Origin: Curtobacterium sp. MCJR17_020
GTDB taxonomy: Bacteria > Actinomycetota > Actinomycetes > Actinomycetales > Microbacteriaceae
Assembly: GCF_003234365.2 (NCBI RefSeq)
Contig: NZ_CP126260.1
Location: forward strand, 1,674,001 to 1,738,000
Direction of reading: 5' to 3'
Length of the DNA: 64,000 nt
Under the pieces are notes generated by a model. It saw nothing but the letters and a program-made list of their open reading frames with translations, searched no databases and had not been told where the DNA came from. Numbering within the stretch: the first letter of the stretch is position 1; the number at the start of each line of letters is the position of its first letter. Both the position numbers and the translations under genes were made by a program. Positions 49,074-56,727 of the stretch are shown here, in pieces.

Positions 49074-50653
49074 AGCGCGCGGCGGTCTTCACGGTCGTGT
49101 GGGTCGTCGAGACCTTCGTGGCGCTGTTCATGCCGCGGGTCGGCACCCACAAGCTCCTGCTCACGCCGGGCATCGAGCCGCTCCGCTGGACCCTCGGACG
49201 CTGGCGTGCCTGGCGGACCGTGGAGCGGGCTGCGAAGCGGGTGCCCGCGTACGGGGCGTTCCTGGCGGAGGCGGGGCGGGCCTCCCGTCCGTTCCGTCTC
49301 GACACGCGTGGCGGGATCGCCGCGGCGATCTCGGGGCTGCCCGAGATGGACAAGGAGTCGTACGTCAAGCGGTGGAGCATCCCCGAGCGGTGCGTCGACG
49401 GGCGGCTGCCGCGGCGCGGGGTCGTCGTCGACGAGTCGAGCGGGTCGAGCGGCACGCCGACCAGCTGGGTGCGCGGGCCCGACGAACGGCAGGCCACACG
49501 GCAACTGCTGCAGCTCGGGTTCTCGCGCACCGCGAAGGACCTGCCGAAGCAGCCGTTCGTGCTCAACGCGTTCTCGCTCGGGGCGTGGGCCACGGGCATG
49601 AACGTGACGGCGTCGCTCACCGAGTCGTCGATGATCAAGTCGATCGGGCCGGACCGCGACAAGATCGTGCAGACGATGCGCGAGTTCGGCACCGACTTCA
49701 CGTACATCATCTGCAGCTACCCGCCGTTCCTGAAGGCGCTGTTCGAGGACGACCGGCTCGACTGGAGCGAGTACACGATCGTCGCGGCGTTCGGTGGCGA
49801 GGGCATCAGCGAGAACATGCGCGCCCACATCGAGCAGTACGCGCAGGCCGTCCTCGGGTCGTACGGGGCGAGCGACCTGGAGATCAACCTCGGCATCGAG
49901 ACGCCGTTCAGCGTGCAGCTGCGCCGGGCGATCGCGACGTCGCCCGAGCTGTCCGCCGCGCTGACGAAGCAGGCCGAGTACGGCGTGCTGCCGATGGTGT
50001 TCCAGTTCAACCCGTTCGGGTACCTGATCGAGACGAACGAACTCGGCGAACTCGTCGTGACCATCACCCGATCCGAGAACATCAGTCCGCGGATCCGGTA
50101 CAACATCCACGACCGCGGGCACGTCGTGCGGATGCGTTCACTGCGGCAGACGCTCCGCGCACACGGCTTCGACGAGCTCGCCGACGCCGCCGAGCTCGAC
50201 CTGCCGCTGCTGTTCCACTACGGCCGGTCCGACCTGTCCGTCGACTACAACGGCGCGGTCGTCGCACCCGACGTCGTGCGCGACGTGGTCTACGGCGACC
50301 CGGAGCTGCTCGAGGCCGTCGAGAACCACCGGCTCATCAGCTACGAGGACGACCGGGGCGACCGCCAGCTGCACATCGCGTTCCAGCTCGCTGCGGGCGC
50401 CGGGTCCTTCGACTCGGACGCGGCGCGCCCCGCGGTCATCGCCGAACTGCGGCGGCTGAACAAGGACTTCTCGAACGCGATCCGGACGGCGCCGCCCGGC
50501 ACGCTGCCGACGGTGGCGTTCTACCCGTACCGGACTGGGCCGTTCCGCGAGGACGGCAAGAAGCTCAAGAACGAGTACGTGTGGCAGTTGCCGGCCGGCT
50601 CGGTGGAGCAGTGGGAGCTCGACCTGGCGTGGGTCGCGCCGAAGGAGGCGTGA
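49070..50653 (+). CDS. PaaK-like adenylate-forming enzyme
   Basis: A 527-residue protein of the phenylacetate-CoA ligase (PaaK/CapK) group. The ATP-binding P-loop is DESSGSSGTPTSWVRG near residue 125, followed by GSYGASDLEIN (A5-like), HDRGHVVRM (A7-like) and a C-terminal Lys-rich REDGKKLKNEYVW. A hydrophobic N-terminus (VFTVVWVVETFVALFM) may anchor it to the membrane. The family activates carboxylates as acyl-AMP and transfers them to CoA or carrier proteins. It may provide the acyl partner for the neighbouring carrier system. GTG at 49070 overlaps the upstream stop. The coding sequence contains a GGCGGGCCTCCCG repeat motif near 49272. Confidence 0.88.
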   Translation: MKRAAVFTVVWVVETFVALFMPRVGTHKLLLTPGIEPLRWTLGRWRAWRTVERAAKRVPAYGAFLAEAGRASRPFRLDTRGGIAAAISGLPEMDKESYVKRWSIPERCVDGRLPRRGVVVDESSGSSGTPTSWVRGPDERQATRQLLQLGFSRTAKDLPKQPFVLNAFSLGAWATGMNVTASLTESSMIKSIGPDRDKIVQTMREFGTDFTYIICSYPPFLKALFEDDRLDWSEYTIVAAFGGEGISENMRAHIEQYAQAVLGSYGASDLEINLGIETPFSVQLRRAIATSPELSAALTKQAEYGVLPMVFQFNPFGYLIETNELGELVVTITRSENISPRIRYNIHDRGHVVRMRSLRQTLRAHGFDELADAAELDLPLLFHYGRSDLSVDYNGAVVAPDVVRDVVYGDPELLEAVENHRLISYEDDRGDRQLHIAFQLAAGAGSFDSDAARPAVIAELRRLNKDFSNAIRTAPPGTLPTVAFYPYRTGPFREDGKKLKNEYVWQLPAGSVEQWELDLAWVAPKEA

Positions 50654-50675
50654 GCGGGGGCGGTGCGGTGCGGTT

Positions 50676-50740
50676 CGGTGCGAGGTTCCGTCTTCGGTGC
50701 GACTCCCGGCGGGGCGCACCGGGTACGGAACCCCGCACCG
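50676..50740. terminator. Bidirectional hairpin between convergent genes
   Basis: CGGTGCGAGGTTCCGT (50676-50691) pairs with ACGGAACCCCGCACCG (50725-50740) with one mismatch, and an inner CGGTGCG/CGCACCG stem adds to it. It carries a GAGGTTCC core like the dyad repeat family. Confidence 0.65.
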
Positions 50741-50746
50741 TTCGCG

Positions 50747-51298
50747 CTAGCCGTACTGCGGCGGCCAGTCGAAGGGGGCCGGCAGGCGCGGGACCTCGCC
50801 GATCGTCGTGACGATCAGGACGACCTCGCGCCGGTTCGTCAGCTCGATGGACCGTGGGTTGCCGATCGTCCGGCGCCCGTCCACCCACACCGTGAGCTCG
50901 CCGCGCAGGCCGCCGACGTGTTCCGGACCGAGCGAGACGCCCCACTCGTCGAAGAACTGGCCGAGCGTGAACGTCTGCTCGGTGGGGGACTCGACGTGCA
51001 CGATCCCCGAGGTGTCGTGCGTGTGGATCTCGGCGGCGAACTTCCCCCGGTCCGAGTGCCCGATGTTCGCCGGGACCGTCACCGGGGTGTCGCCGTCGAG
51101 GATCGTCAGGTGGGTGTGGACGTGCTCGGCGAGCCGCTCGCCCCACACGTTCCGCAGCCCCGCCGCGTCGGCACGGGCGGACAGGTCGGTCGGGCGTGGC
51201 CAGGGCGGAGCGTCGCGCGACGTCCCCGCCCCCGGCGTGGCACAGCCCGACAGCAGGAGGAGTGCGGCCACCGCGACCGCGACGACGCGGGTCCTCAC
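50747..51298 (-). CDS. Putative lipoprotein with conserved His motifs
   Basis: A 183-residue exported protein with lipobox LSGC (Cys19). The mature domain has HVHTHLTILDGD and AEIHTHDTSGIVHVESP, then FTLGQFFDEWGV. The six-His arrangement suggests a metal-binding surface domain, but I do not know a named family. GTG at 51298 overlaps the stop of the aldo/keto reductase gene (GTGA), so the two are translated together. Its 3' end faces the PaaK-like gene across a hairpin. Confidence 0.82.
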   Translation of the reverse strand: MRTRVVAVAVAALLLLSGCATPGAGTSRDAPPWPRPTDLSARADAAGLRNVWGERLAEHVHTHLTILDGDTPVTVPANIGHSDRGKFAAEIHTHDTSGIVHVESPTEQTFTLGQFFDEWGVSLGPEHVGGLRGELTVWVDGRRTIGNPRSIELTNRREVVLIVTTIGEVPRLPAPFDWPPQYG

Positions 51299-52275
51299 CA
51301 GCGGTCGTGGACCGTGGCGCGGAACCACGTGTCGTAGAGGTCGCGCACCGTGGCGTCCAGGCCGTCGATCTCCGGCAGGTCGCCGGCCGCCGCGTTCGAC
51401 CGGGCCTGCTCCGGGTTCCGTGCTCCGGGGATCGCCGCGGTCACGCCGTCCTGCGCGATGACCCACGCGAGCGCCGCCTGCGGCACCGAGACGGCGTCGG
51501 GCAGCGACGCTGCGAAGGTCTGCGCCGCGCGCACGCCGTCGTCGTAGTCCACACCGCTGAACGTCTCGCCCTGGTCGAAGGCCTCGCCGTGGCGGTTGTA
51601 GTTGCGGTGGTCGCCCTCGGCGAACGACGTCTCCGTCGTGTACTTGCCGGACAGCAACCCCGAGGCCAGCGGGACGCGCGCGAGGATGCCGACCCCTGCC
51701 TCCAGGGCCGCCGGCAGCACGCGGTCGAGCGGCTTGAGCCGGAACGCGTTGAGGATGATCTGGACGCTCGCGACGCCGGGCCGGGCGATCGCGGCGAGTG
51801 CCTGGTCGGCGGTCTCGACGCTGACGCCGTAGGCGGCGACCGAGCCGTCGGCGACCAGCGCGTCGAGGGCGTCGTACACGGCGTCGTCGCCGATGACCTC
51901 GGACGGCGGGCAGTGCAGCTGCACCAGGTCGAGCGTGTCTTGTCGCAGGTTCGTGCGGGAGCGGTCGACCCACTCGCGGAAGTTCGCCGCGACGTAGTTC
52001 GCCGGGACCTGACCGGCGCGGCGACCCATCTTCGTCGTGACCGTCAGCGGCACGTCGGGGTTCGATGCGCGCCACGAACCGATGAGCTGCTCGCTGCGAC
52101 CGTCGCCGTACACGTCGGCGGTGTCGAAGAGGGTGACACCGGACTCGACCGAGGCGTCCATCACGGCGTTCGCGTCCGCTTCGCTCACCGGACCCCAGTC
52201 ACCGCCGAACTGCCACGTACCGAGACCGATGGGGGAGACTTCGCGGCCGGTGCGACCGAGGGTGCGACTCTGCAT
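51295..52275 (-). CDS. Aldo/keto reductase
   Basis: A 326-residue NADP-dependent TIM-barrel reductase: RTLGRTGREVSPIGLGTWQFGG, DTADVYGDGRSEQLIG with the catalytic Asp and Tyr, VTTKMGR (Lys) and LVQLHCPPSEV (His). This group reduces aldehydes and ketones with broad specificity. TACGCT lies 7 nt before the ATG at 52275, suggesting a leaderless mRNA. It is the first gene of a two-gene unit with the His-rich lipoprotein. Confidence 0.94.
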   Translation of the reverse strand: MQSRTLGRTGREVSPIGLGTWQFGGDWGPVSEADANAVMDASVESGVTLFDTADVYGDGRSEQLIGSWRASNPDVPLTVTTKMGRRAGQVPANYVAANFREWVDRSRTNLRQDTLDLVQLHCPPSEVIGDDAVYDALDALVADGSVAAYGVSVETADQALAAIARPGVASVQIILNAFRLKPLDRVLPAALEAGVGILARVPLASGLLSGKYTTETSFAEGDHRNYNRHGEAFDQGETFSGVDYDDGVRAAQTFAASLPDAVSVPQAALAWVIAQDGVTAAIPGARNPEQARSNAAAGDLPEIDGLDATVRDLYDTWFRATVHDRW

Positions 52276-52310
52276 GCCGCCGAGCGTAGTCAGTGGGTTC
52301 CGGCGGTCGC

Positions 52311-52838
52311 TCAGCCGATCGTGGAGACGCCGCGGCGGAGCAGCGCGCGGGCCGCTCGAGCGCGGGGGATGACCCACACCGCCGCCCACAGGACCATGCC
52401 GGCCCAGAGCAGGATGAGCATCGTCGTGATGAGGGCGTCGTGCTGGTCACGCATCGACCACGTCATCGCGATCCACAGCGTGCCGAGGACGACCTTGCCC
52501 CAGCCGGCTCCTTCGCGGTCGGCCTGCGCCTGCACGAGCGGGATCCACAGCTCGGCGGGTACTCCGACCGGGATCTGGCCCTCGGCGACCCAGTCGCGGA
52601 CCAGGACCGAGTTCTCGTACCCGCCCTCGGCGCGCCACGACCGCAGCTGCAGGTACACGGCGATCGCGGCACCTGCCGCCGCGGACGGGATGCCGACGGA
52701 GACCAGGACGGTGGTGGTCGCCTCGGTCCACGACGACAGCACGAGCATGACGAGGACGACCGCGAAGGCGGCACCCGTCACCCCGGAGCCGAGGAGCCGC
52801 AGCCGCCCGGATTCGTCGAGGACACCGGCACCGTTCAC
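52311..52838 (-). CDS. Hypothetical membrane protein
   Basis: A 175-residue protein with two hydrophobic hairpins: residues about 15-62 (VTGAAFAVVLVMLVLSSW and VLVSVGIPSAAAGAAIAVYL) and about 120-165. A polar loop of about 50 residues (including EGQIPVGVPAELWIPLVQ) lies between. I recognise no family; similar four-span proteins occur in Microbacteriaceae. GTG at 52838 follows TACCGT by 7 nt, consistent with leaderless transcription. Confidence 0.75.
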   Translation of the reverse strand: MNGAGVLDESGRLRLLGSGVTGAAFAVVLVMLVLSSWTEATTTVLVSVGIPSAAAGAAIAVYLQLRSWRAEGGYENSVLVRDWVAEGQIPVGVPAELWIPLVQAQADREGAGWGKVVLGTLWIAMTWSMRDQHDALITTMLILLWAGMVLWAAVWVIPRARAARALLRRGVSTIG

Positions 52839-52886
52839 GAGGGATACGGTACGCGCCACCCCCGGGGTTCTCGGGTGCGGTGCGCC

Positions 52887-52974
52887 CCGAGGTTCCGAAA
52901 TCTCGGCATCTCGTGGCCCCGTTCGATCGGGATCGGCACCTCGGCGATCGTCGCGCGGCGTGTCCTGGAACCTC
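52887..52974. repeat. About 90-bp dyad repeat (GAGGTTCC family), inverted orientation
   Basis: Read on the minus strand it has the left end GAGGTTCCAGGACACGCCGC, a middle CCGAGGTGCC and the right end ATGCCGAGATTTCGGAACCT, matching the copies at 16629 and 16813. Confidence 0.8.
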
Positions 52975-53076
52975 ACCGCGTCCTTCGGGTTCGGACTGGA
53001 GGCCCGTCCGGCGTCGTTCTCCACAGATGCGCCCGATCGTGGTCGGGCCCGGCACCTCGTGCGCAATGCTCTCGTG

Positions 53077-53976
53077 ATGGGGAGCCGAGCACGACACGAC
53101 CACTCGCCGAGGCCGTTCCTGGTGCGGCAGGCACTGGCCGCCGGAGCGAAACCGTCACGCTTGACCCGTCGCGACCTCAGGGCACCGATCCACGGTGTCC
53201 GCGTCGGAGCGGACGTGCCCGTGACGGTCGTCGAAGCGATCGCCGTCGTCCTCCGGAGCGACCAGTTCGTCAGCCACACCACGGCCGCTCGGCTCTGGGG
53301 AGCACCACTTCCGTCGCGTCTCGACGACGAACTCGTGCACGTGACGGCGATCGGGACCGCGCCGATCATGCGTCGGCCGCAGGTCGTCCCGCACCGGACA
53401 CGCGTCGAGGGCTTCCGGCCGGATCTCGTCCGTGGCATCCCGGTCAGCCCTCCGGCCCGCGCGTGGTTCGAGTCGGCATCGCTGCTCACCCCGGTCGAGC
53501 TCGTCGTCCTCGGCGACTACCTCGTCGGCCCGAGCGGGCTCGCCACCATCGACGGACTGGCGGCCGCGGTCGTCGCGGGGAGTCGCTCGGCACGACGAGC
53601 ACGAGCGGCGTTGGACAAGGTGCGGGCGGGGGTCGAGTCGCCGATGGAGACCCGTCTCCGGCTCGGAGTCGTCGACGCCGGGTTCCCGGAACCCGAGGTG
53701 AACGTCGACGTCGTGGACGACCACGGTTCGTTCCTCGGCCGAGCAGACCTCGCCTGGCCGACGCTCCGGATCGCCCTCGAGTACGACGGCGACCACCACC
53801 GTGACCGCCGGACCTTCCAGCACGATCAGCGCCGGTCGAACGGGTTCGCGGTGAACGGCTGGATCGTCATCCACGCGACAGCTGCCGACACCGGGCGTCC
53901 GGCCGTGCTGTTCGAGCGACTCCGACAGGCGTTCGTCCAACGCCAGGTCGAGGGTCGGGCCCGCCGCGCGGCCTGA
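53077..53976 (+). CDS. DUF559-type (PD-(D/E)XK-like) protein with AbiEi-like N-terminus
   Basis: A 299-residue protein. The N-terminal part has a regulator-like helical segment (TRRDLRAPIHGVRVGADVP and SHTTAARLWGAPLP) typical of AbiEi-like antitoxin regions. The C-terminal 110 residues have the Vsr/DUF559 nuclease fold pattern: ESPMETRLR, EPEVNVDV, then FLGRADLAWP and IALEYDGDHHR with candidate catalytic acidic residues. Such proteins are frequent orphans in Microbacteriaceae genomes. Whether it cuts DNA is untested. ATG at 53077 follows AATGCT by 6 nt; a GTG one codon earlier is possible. Confidence 0.82.
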   Translation: MGSRARHDHSPRPFLVRQALAAGAKPSRLTRRDLRAPIHGVRVGADVPVTVVEAIAVVLRSDQFVSHTTAARLWGAPLPSRLDDELVHVTAIGTAPIMRRPQVVPHRTRVEGFRPDLVRGIPVSPPARAWFESASLLTPVELVVLGDYLVGPSGLATIDGLAAAVVAGSRSARRARAALDKVRAGVESPMETRLRLGVVDAGFPEPEVNVDVVDDHGSFLGRADLAWPTLRIALEYDGDHHRDRRTFQHDQRRSNGFAVNGWIVIHATAADTGRPAVLFERLRQAFVQRQVEGRARRAA

Positions 53977-54017
53977 AGAGGCTCCGAAGCACCCCGATGC
54001 CGGGCGGACCTACTGCG

Positions 54018-54107
54018 CCGAGGTTCCACGACTCGCCGTGCGCTCATCGCCGAGGTTCCACGGCGACACGCTCGGGGCCTCGAGATGCCGAGATTTCGGA
54101 ACCTCGG
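54018..54107. repeat. 90-bp dyad repeat (GAGGTTCC family), long form
   Basis: It has the left end CCGAGGTTCCACGACTCGCC, a middle CCGAGGTTCCACGG and the right end ATGCCGAGATTTCGGAACCT. It lies between convergent genes, followed by a run of GGGGAC units (54104-54133). Confidence 0.82.
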
Positions 54108-54149
54108 GGGACGGGGACGGGGACGGGGACGCGACGGGCTCCGCGCGCG

Positions 54150-55010
54150 TCAGCTGTGCGCCAGGAGCCAGCACATGCCGGCGGCGGCGAAGGCCATCGC
54201 CCAACTCACCAGGCTGCCGATCAGGAAGTACTCCGCCTGGTAGCCGGTCGTCTCGCGTCGGATCTCGGGGAACCGGACGATGCCCTTGGCCGCGATCAGT
54301 GCGGCGACCACCGGGAAGGCTCCCGCCACCGCGAACCCGGCCAGCAGCAGCCGTTCGATCGGGCCGATCAGGCGTCCGCCCTTGAGGCGCACCGTGCTGT
54401 CCCCGGACTGTTCGGCGTCGGCGTCGGAGCGTCGGCGTCGCCCGAACCGGCGGCGGAGGTCATCGGCCTCGGCGCCCGTGGTGGCTCCGCGCTGCAGTCC
54501 CGGCGGGAGTGCCTGGGCGACGACCACGTTCGCGGAGTCGACGAGGAACAGCGCCGAGCCGACACCGCCCACGACGGCGGCGAGCGGAACGGCGTCGACG
54601 AACGCCAGGCCCGAGCCGTCGTGCCAGTCGACCACGAAGCCCGCGCCGTCGGGCAGCGGCCCCCAGAGCAGCAGCACGGCGACGGCGACGGCGAGCAGGA
54701 CCGCGGGCCAGGACCCGGACCGCCGCAGCCGCCCCCGGGTCGTCGGCGCGTCACGGTCGTCGTCGTCGGCGGTCCCGGCACCGGCTCGGACCGGCGCGGT
54801 CGTGGCGATCCACGCCGCCCCGAGCGCCACCGTGACGAGGACGCTCCACACCGGGACGCCGAGACCGAGCCACGCCACGGCGGACACCCCGGCCCACAGC
54901 ACGACGACCGAGATGGTGGTCAGCGTGCGTTGCTGGTGCGCGTCGGCACCGGTACGAGCCCGGACGACGTCGCCCAGACCGATGAGTGCGAGGAGGACCC
55001 CGGCGAGCAT
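54150..55010 (-). CDS. Membrane protein partner of the SatD-like protein
   Basis: A 286-residue polytopic membrane protein with about seven hydrophobic segments and a charged, Asp/Arg-rich middle loop (DDLRRRFGRRRRSDADAEQ). The C-terminal part, IGPIERLLLAGFAVAGAFPV followed by a second span, is the most conserved-looking section. It overlaps the SatD-like gene by one base (TGATG) and is therefore co-expressed. Membrane proteins commonly accompany SatD homologues, but no function is established that I know of. Confidence 0.8.
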   Translation of the reverse strand: MLAGVLLALIGLGDVVRARTGADAHQQRTLTTISVVVLWAGVSAVAWLGLGVPVWSVLVTVALGAAWIATTAPVRAGAGTADDDDRDAPTTRGRLRRSGSWPAVLLAVAVAVLLLWGPLPDGAGFVVDWHDGSGLAFVDAVPLAAVVGGVGSALFLVDSANVVVAQALPPGLQRGATTGAEADDLRRRFGRRRRSDADAEQSGDSTVRLKGGRLIGPIERLLLAGFAVAGAFPVVAALIAAKGIVRFPEIRRETTGYQAEYFLIGSLVSWAMAFAAAGMCWLLAHS

Positions 55011-55654
55011 CAGCGTTCCTGTCCCACGAGTACCCGGAGGCCCTCGACGATCGCGGCCACGCCCGACTTCTGCACCGACTGGGACACCGCTGACGGGGTG
55101 ATCCCCTCGGTCGCGGCGATCTGCGCCTGGGTCCGGCCCTGGACGAGGCCGAGCGCGATGCGTCTTGCCCGGGGTGTCAAGCGGGCCAGGACGTGGTCGC
55201 GGCTGAGGAAGTAGGCGTTCACGAGTCGCTCCTCGGTGCCGTGGCGATCGTCGGACGCGTGGAACCACGACCGGAGGAAGGACGTCCTGCCGTCTTCACG
55301 GCGGTGCGTCTCGTTGATGGCGTCGCGGGCGGACCACCAGGCCGGGCCGTCCTGGAGCGGACCGCTCGTGCCGGACCCCACCGTCCGCACCGTCCCGCGA
55401 CCCATCCCGAGCCGGACCTGCACCGTCGGTGGCAGCGCGAGCATCGCGGCGGTGCTGGCGACGAGCGCGTCGGTGAGCGTGGCGTAGATCACCTGGAACT
55501 CGTCGCCGACGGTCGCGTGCACCGGGTCCACCGGGGTGACGTCGGTCGTCTCGCGGAACGCCTGCTCGACGTCGCGCTGTGCGGCGGGGCGGTCGTCGAG
55601 CGTGCGTGAGTCGACGAGGTCGAGGATCACGGCGTAGACGGGCTCGTCGGACAT
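55010..55654 (-). CDS. SatD-family protein with C-terminal helix-turn-helix
   Basis: A 214-residue protein resembling SatD: an N-terminal VYAVILDLVDSR and HATVGDEFQVIYATLTDALVAS that recall a degenerate nucleotide cyclase-like fold. A C-terminal helix-turn-helix (GRTQAQIAATEGITPSAVSQSVQKSG) suggests DNA binding. SatD was named from the streptococcal sat operon linked to acid tolerance and secretion. TACACT lies 6 nt before the ATG, suggesting a leaderless mRNA. It forms a two-gene unit with the downstream membrane protein. Confidence 0.83.
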   Translation of the reverse strand: MSDEPVYAVILDLVDSRTLDDRPAAQRDVEQAFRETTDVTPVDPVHATVGDEFQVIYATLTDALVASTAAMLALPPTVQVRLGMGRGTVRTVGSGTSGPLQDGPAWWSARDAINETHRREDGRTSFLRSWFHASDDRHGTEERLVNAYFLSRDHVLARLTPRARRIALGLVQGRTQAQIAATEGITPSAVSQSVQKSGVAAIVEGLRVLVGQER

Positions 55655-55765
55655 GGGTTAAGTGTACGGCTTACTATCGGCGAAATGAAGCCGAGCGCTG
55701 AACTGGCCAGCAGCCGGGCTGTCCAGCGCAACGATACGGGGGATCGACCTCTAGGATCGTGTCGC

Positions 55766-55838
55766 GGGCTCTTAGCTCAGTTGGTAGAGCACTTCGTTTA
55801 CACCGAAGTGGTCGGCGGTTCGAGCCCGCCAGAGCCCA
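55766..55838 (+). tRNA. tRNA-Val (TAC)
   Basis: The 73-nt cloverleaf has acceptor GGGCTCT with AGAGCCC, D-arm GCTC/GAGC, anticodon stem CTTCG/CGAAG with loop TTTACAC (anticodon TAC) and T-arm GGCGG/CCGCC with loop TTCGAGC. TAGGAT at 55752-55757 is the likely -10 box. No CCA is encoded. Confidence 0.95.
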
Positions 55839-55864
55839 CCGCAGACGCGATCACGGGGGGTCCG

Positions 55865-56062
55865 ATGAACAGCCGACGACACGAGCCGGTCCGACAGCAC
55901 TCCGTCGACTCCTTGCCGGGAACGAGTGGGAACCCGGTCGCGCCGTTCCAGCGCGACCACCAGCCCGGACAGGGTCCGATCCGTCACGACTGGGTGTACC
56001 TCGTCCCGATCGGCGCGGTCCTGATCGGCGGGGTCATCGCGTTCTTCGTGTGGGGGAACTGA
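55865..56062 (+). CDS. Small membrane protein
   Basis: A 65-residue protein starting 26 nt after tRNA-Val, with a polar Arg/Gln/His-rich N-terminal 40 residues and one C-terminal membrane span (VYLVPIGAVLIGGVIAFFV). It has the layout of a tail-anchored protein. A GGGGGGT stretch precedes the ATG as a weak Shine-Dalgarno sequence. It is followed 4 nt later by a lipoprotein gene and may be co-transcribed with the tRNA. I recognise no family. Confidence 0.7.
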   Translation: MNSRRHEPVRQHSVDSLPGTSGNPVAPFQRDHQPGQGPIRHDWVYLVPIGAVLIGGVIAFFVWGN

Positions 56063-56066
56063 CCTC

Positions 56067-56618
56067 GTGAACGGTCGACCCGGGTTCGTCCGACTGTTCG
56101 CTGGACTGATCGGTGCGGTGATCGTGTCGGCCGTCGCCCTCACCGGCTGCTCGGACGGTGATGCCGCGCCACGTGCATCGCCGAGTGCGCACCCGACCGG
56201 AGCGTCGACGACGCCGCGTCCGAACCCGACGACCGACGCGGCAGACTACTTCTCGATCCTGCGGCAGCCGGCCACCGCCGCGGACGCGCTGGCCGAGGAG
56301 GACCGGACGACCGCTGCTGCCGACATGGTCCCGGACAGTGCACGGTTCGCGGTCGAGCGCGACGGCACGAAGTACTGGATCGCTGCCGTCGCCGACGGCG
56401 GAGCGTGCCTGATCGCACGGAACGATGACCCCGACAGTGTCGACAACTACGCGGTGTGCGCCGGCGGGCAGGATCTCGAGCCGGCATCGGTCATCACGAG
56501 CATGATCGACGAGCAGGAGCACCAGACCCTCCTGGTGTCCGACGGCTACACCAGTGGCGGACCGGACCCGCTCCAGGAGCTCGCCCCCAACGTCTGGGTG
56601 TCGGCGCCCGGGGACTGA
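56067..56618 (+). CDS. Putative lipoprotein
   Basis: A 183-residue exported protein with lipobox LTGC (Cys28), a Ser/Pro/Thr-rich linker (residues 30-55) and a globular domain with two Cys (GACLIA and YAVCAG) that may form a disulfide. GTG at 56067 begins 4 nt after the small membrane protein gene, so the two likely form an operon. No family is recognised. Confidence 0.8.
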   Translation: MNGRPGFVRLFAGLIGAVIVSAVALTGCSDGDAAPRASPSAHPTGASTTPRPNPTTDAADYFSILRQPATAADALAEEDRTTAAADMVPDSARFAVERDGTKYWIAAVADGGACLIARNDDPDSVDNYAVCAGGQDLEPASVITSMIDEQEHQTLLVSDGYTSGGPDPLQELAPNVWVSAPGD

Positions 56619-56634
56619 CCCACACCGCGATCAG

Positions 56635-56693
56635 GATGCGACGCGGTGCGACGAGGTCGTTGTCGAACGACGTCGACCTCGTCGTTCCGCATC
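56635..56693. terminator. Inverted repeat between convergent genes
   Basis: GCGACGAGGTCG (56648-56659) pairs imperfectly with CGACCTCGTCGT (56673-56684), flanked by GATGCG/CGCAT. Its CGTCGTTCCG right arm is shared with the palindrome at 47451-47504. Confidence 0.55.
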
Positions 56694-56727
56694 GGGTCAG
56701 CGCCGACCAGCGCCCCCAGCGCCCGCG

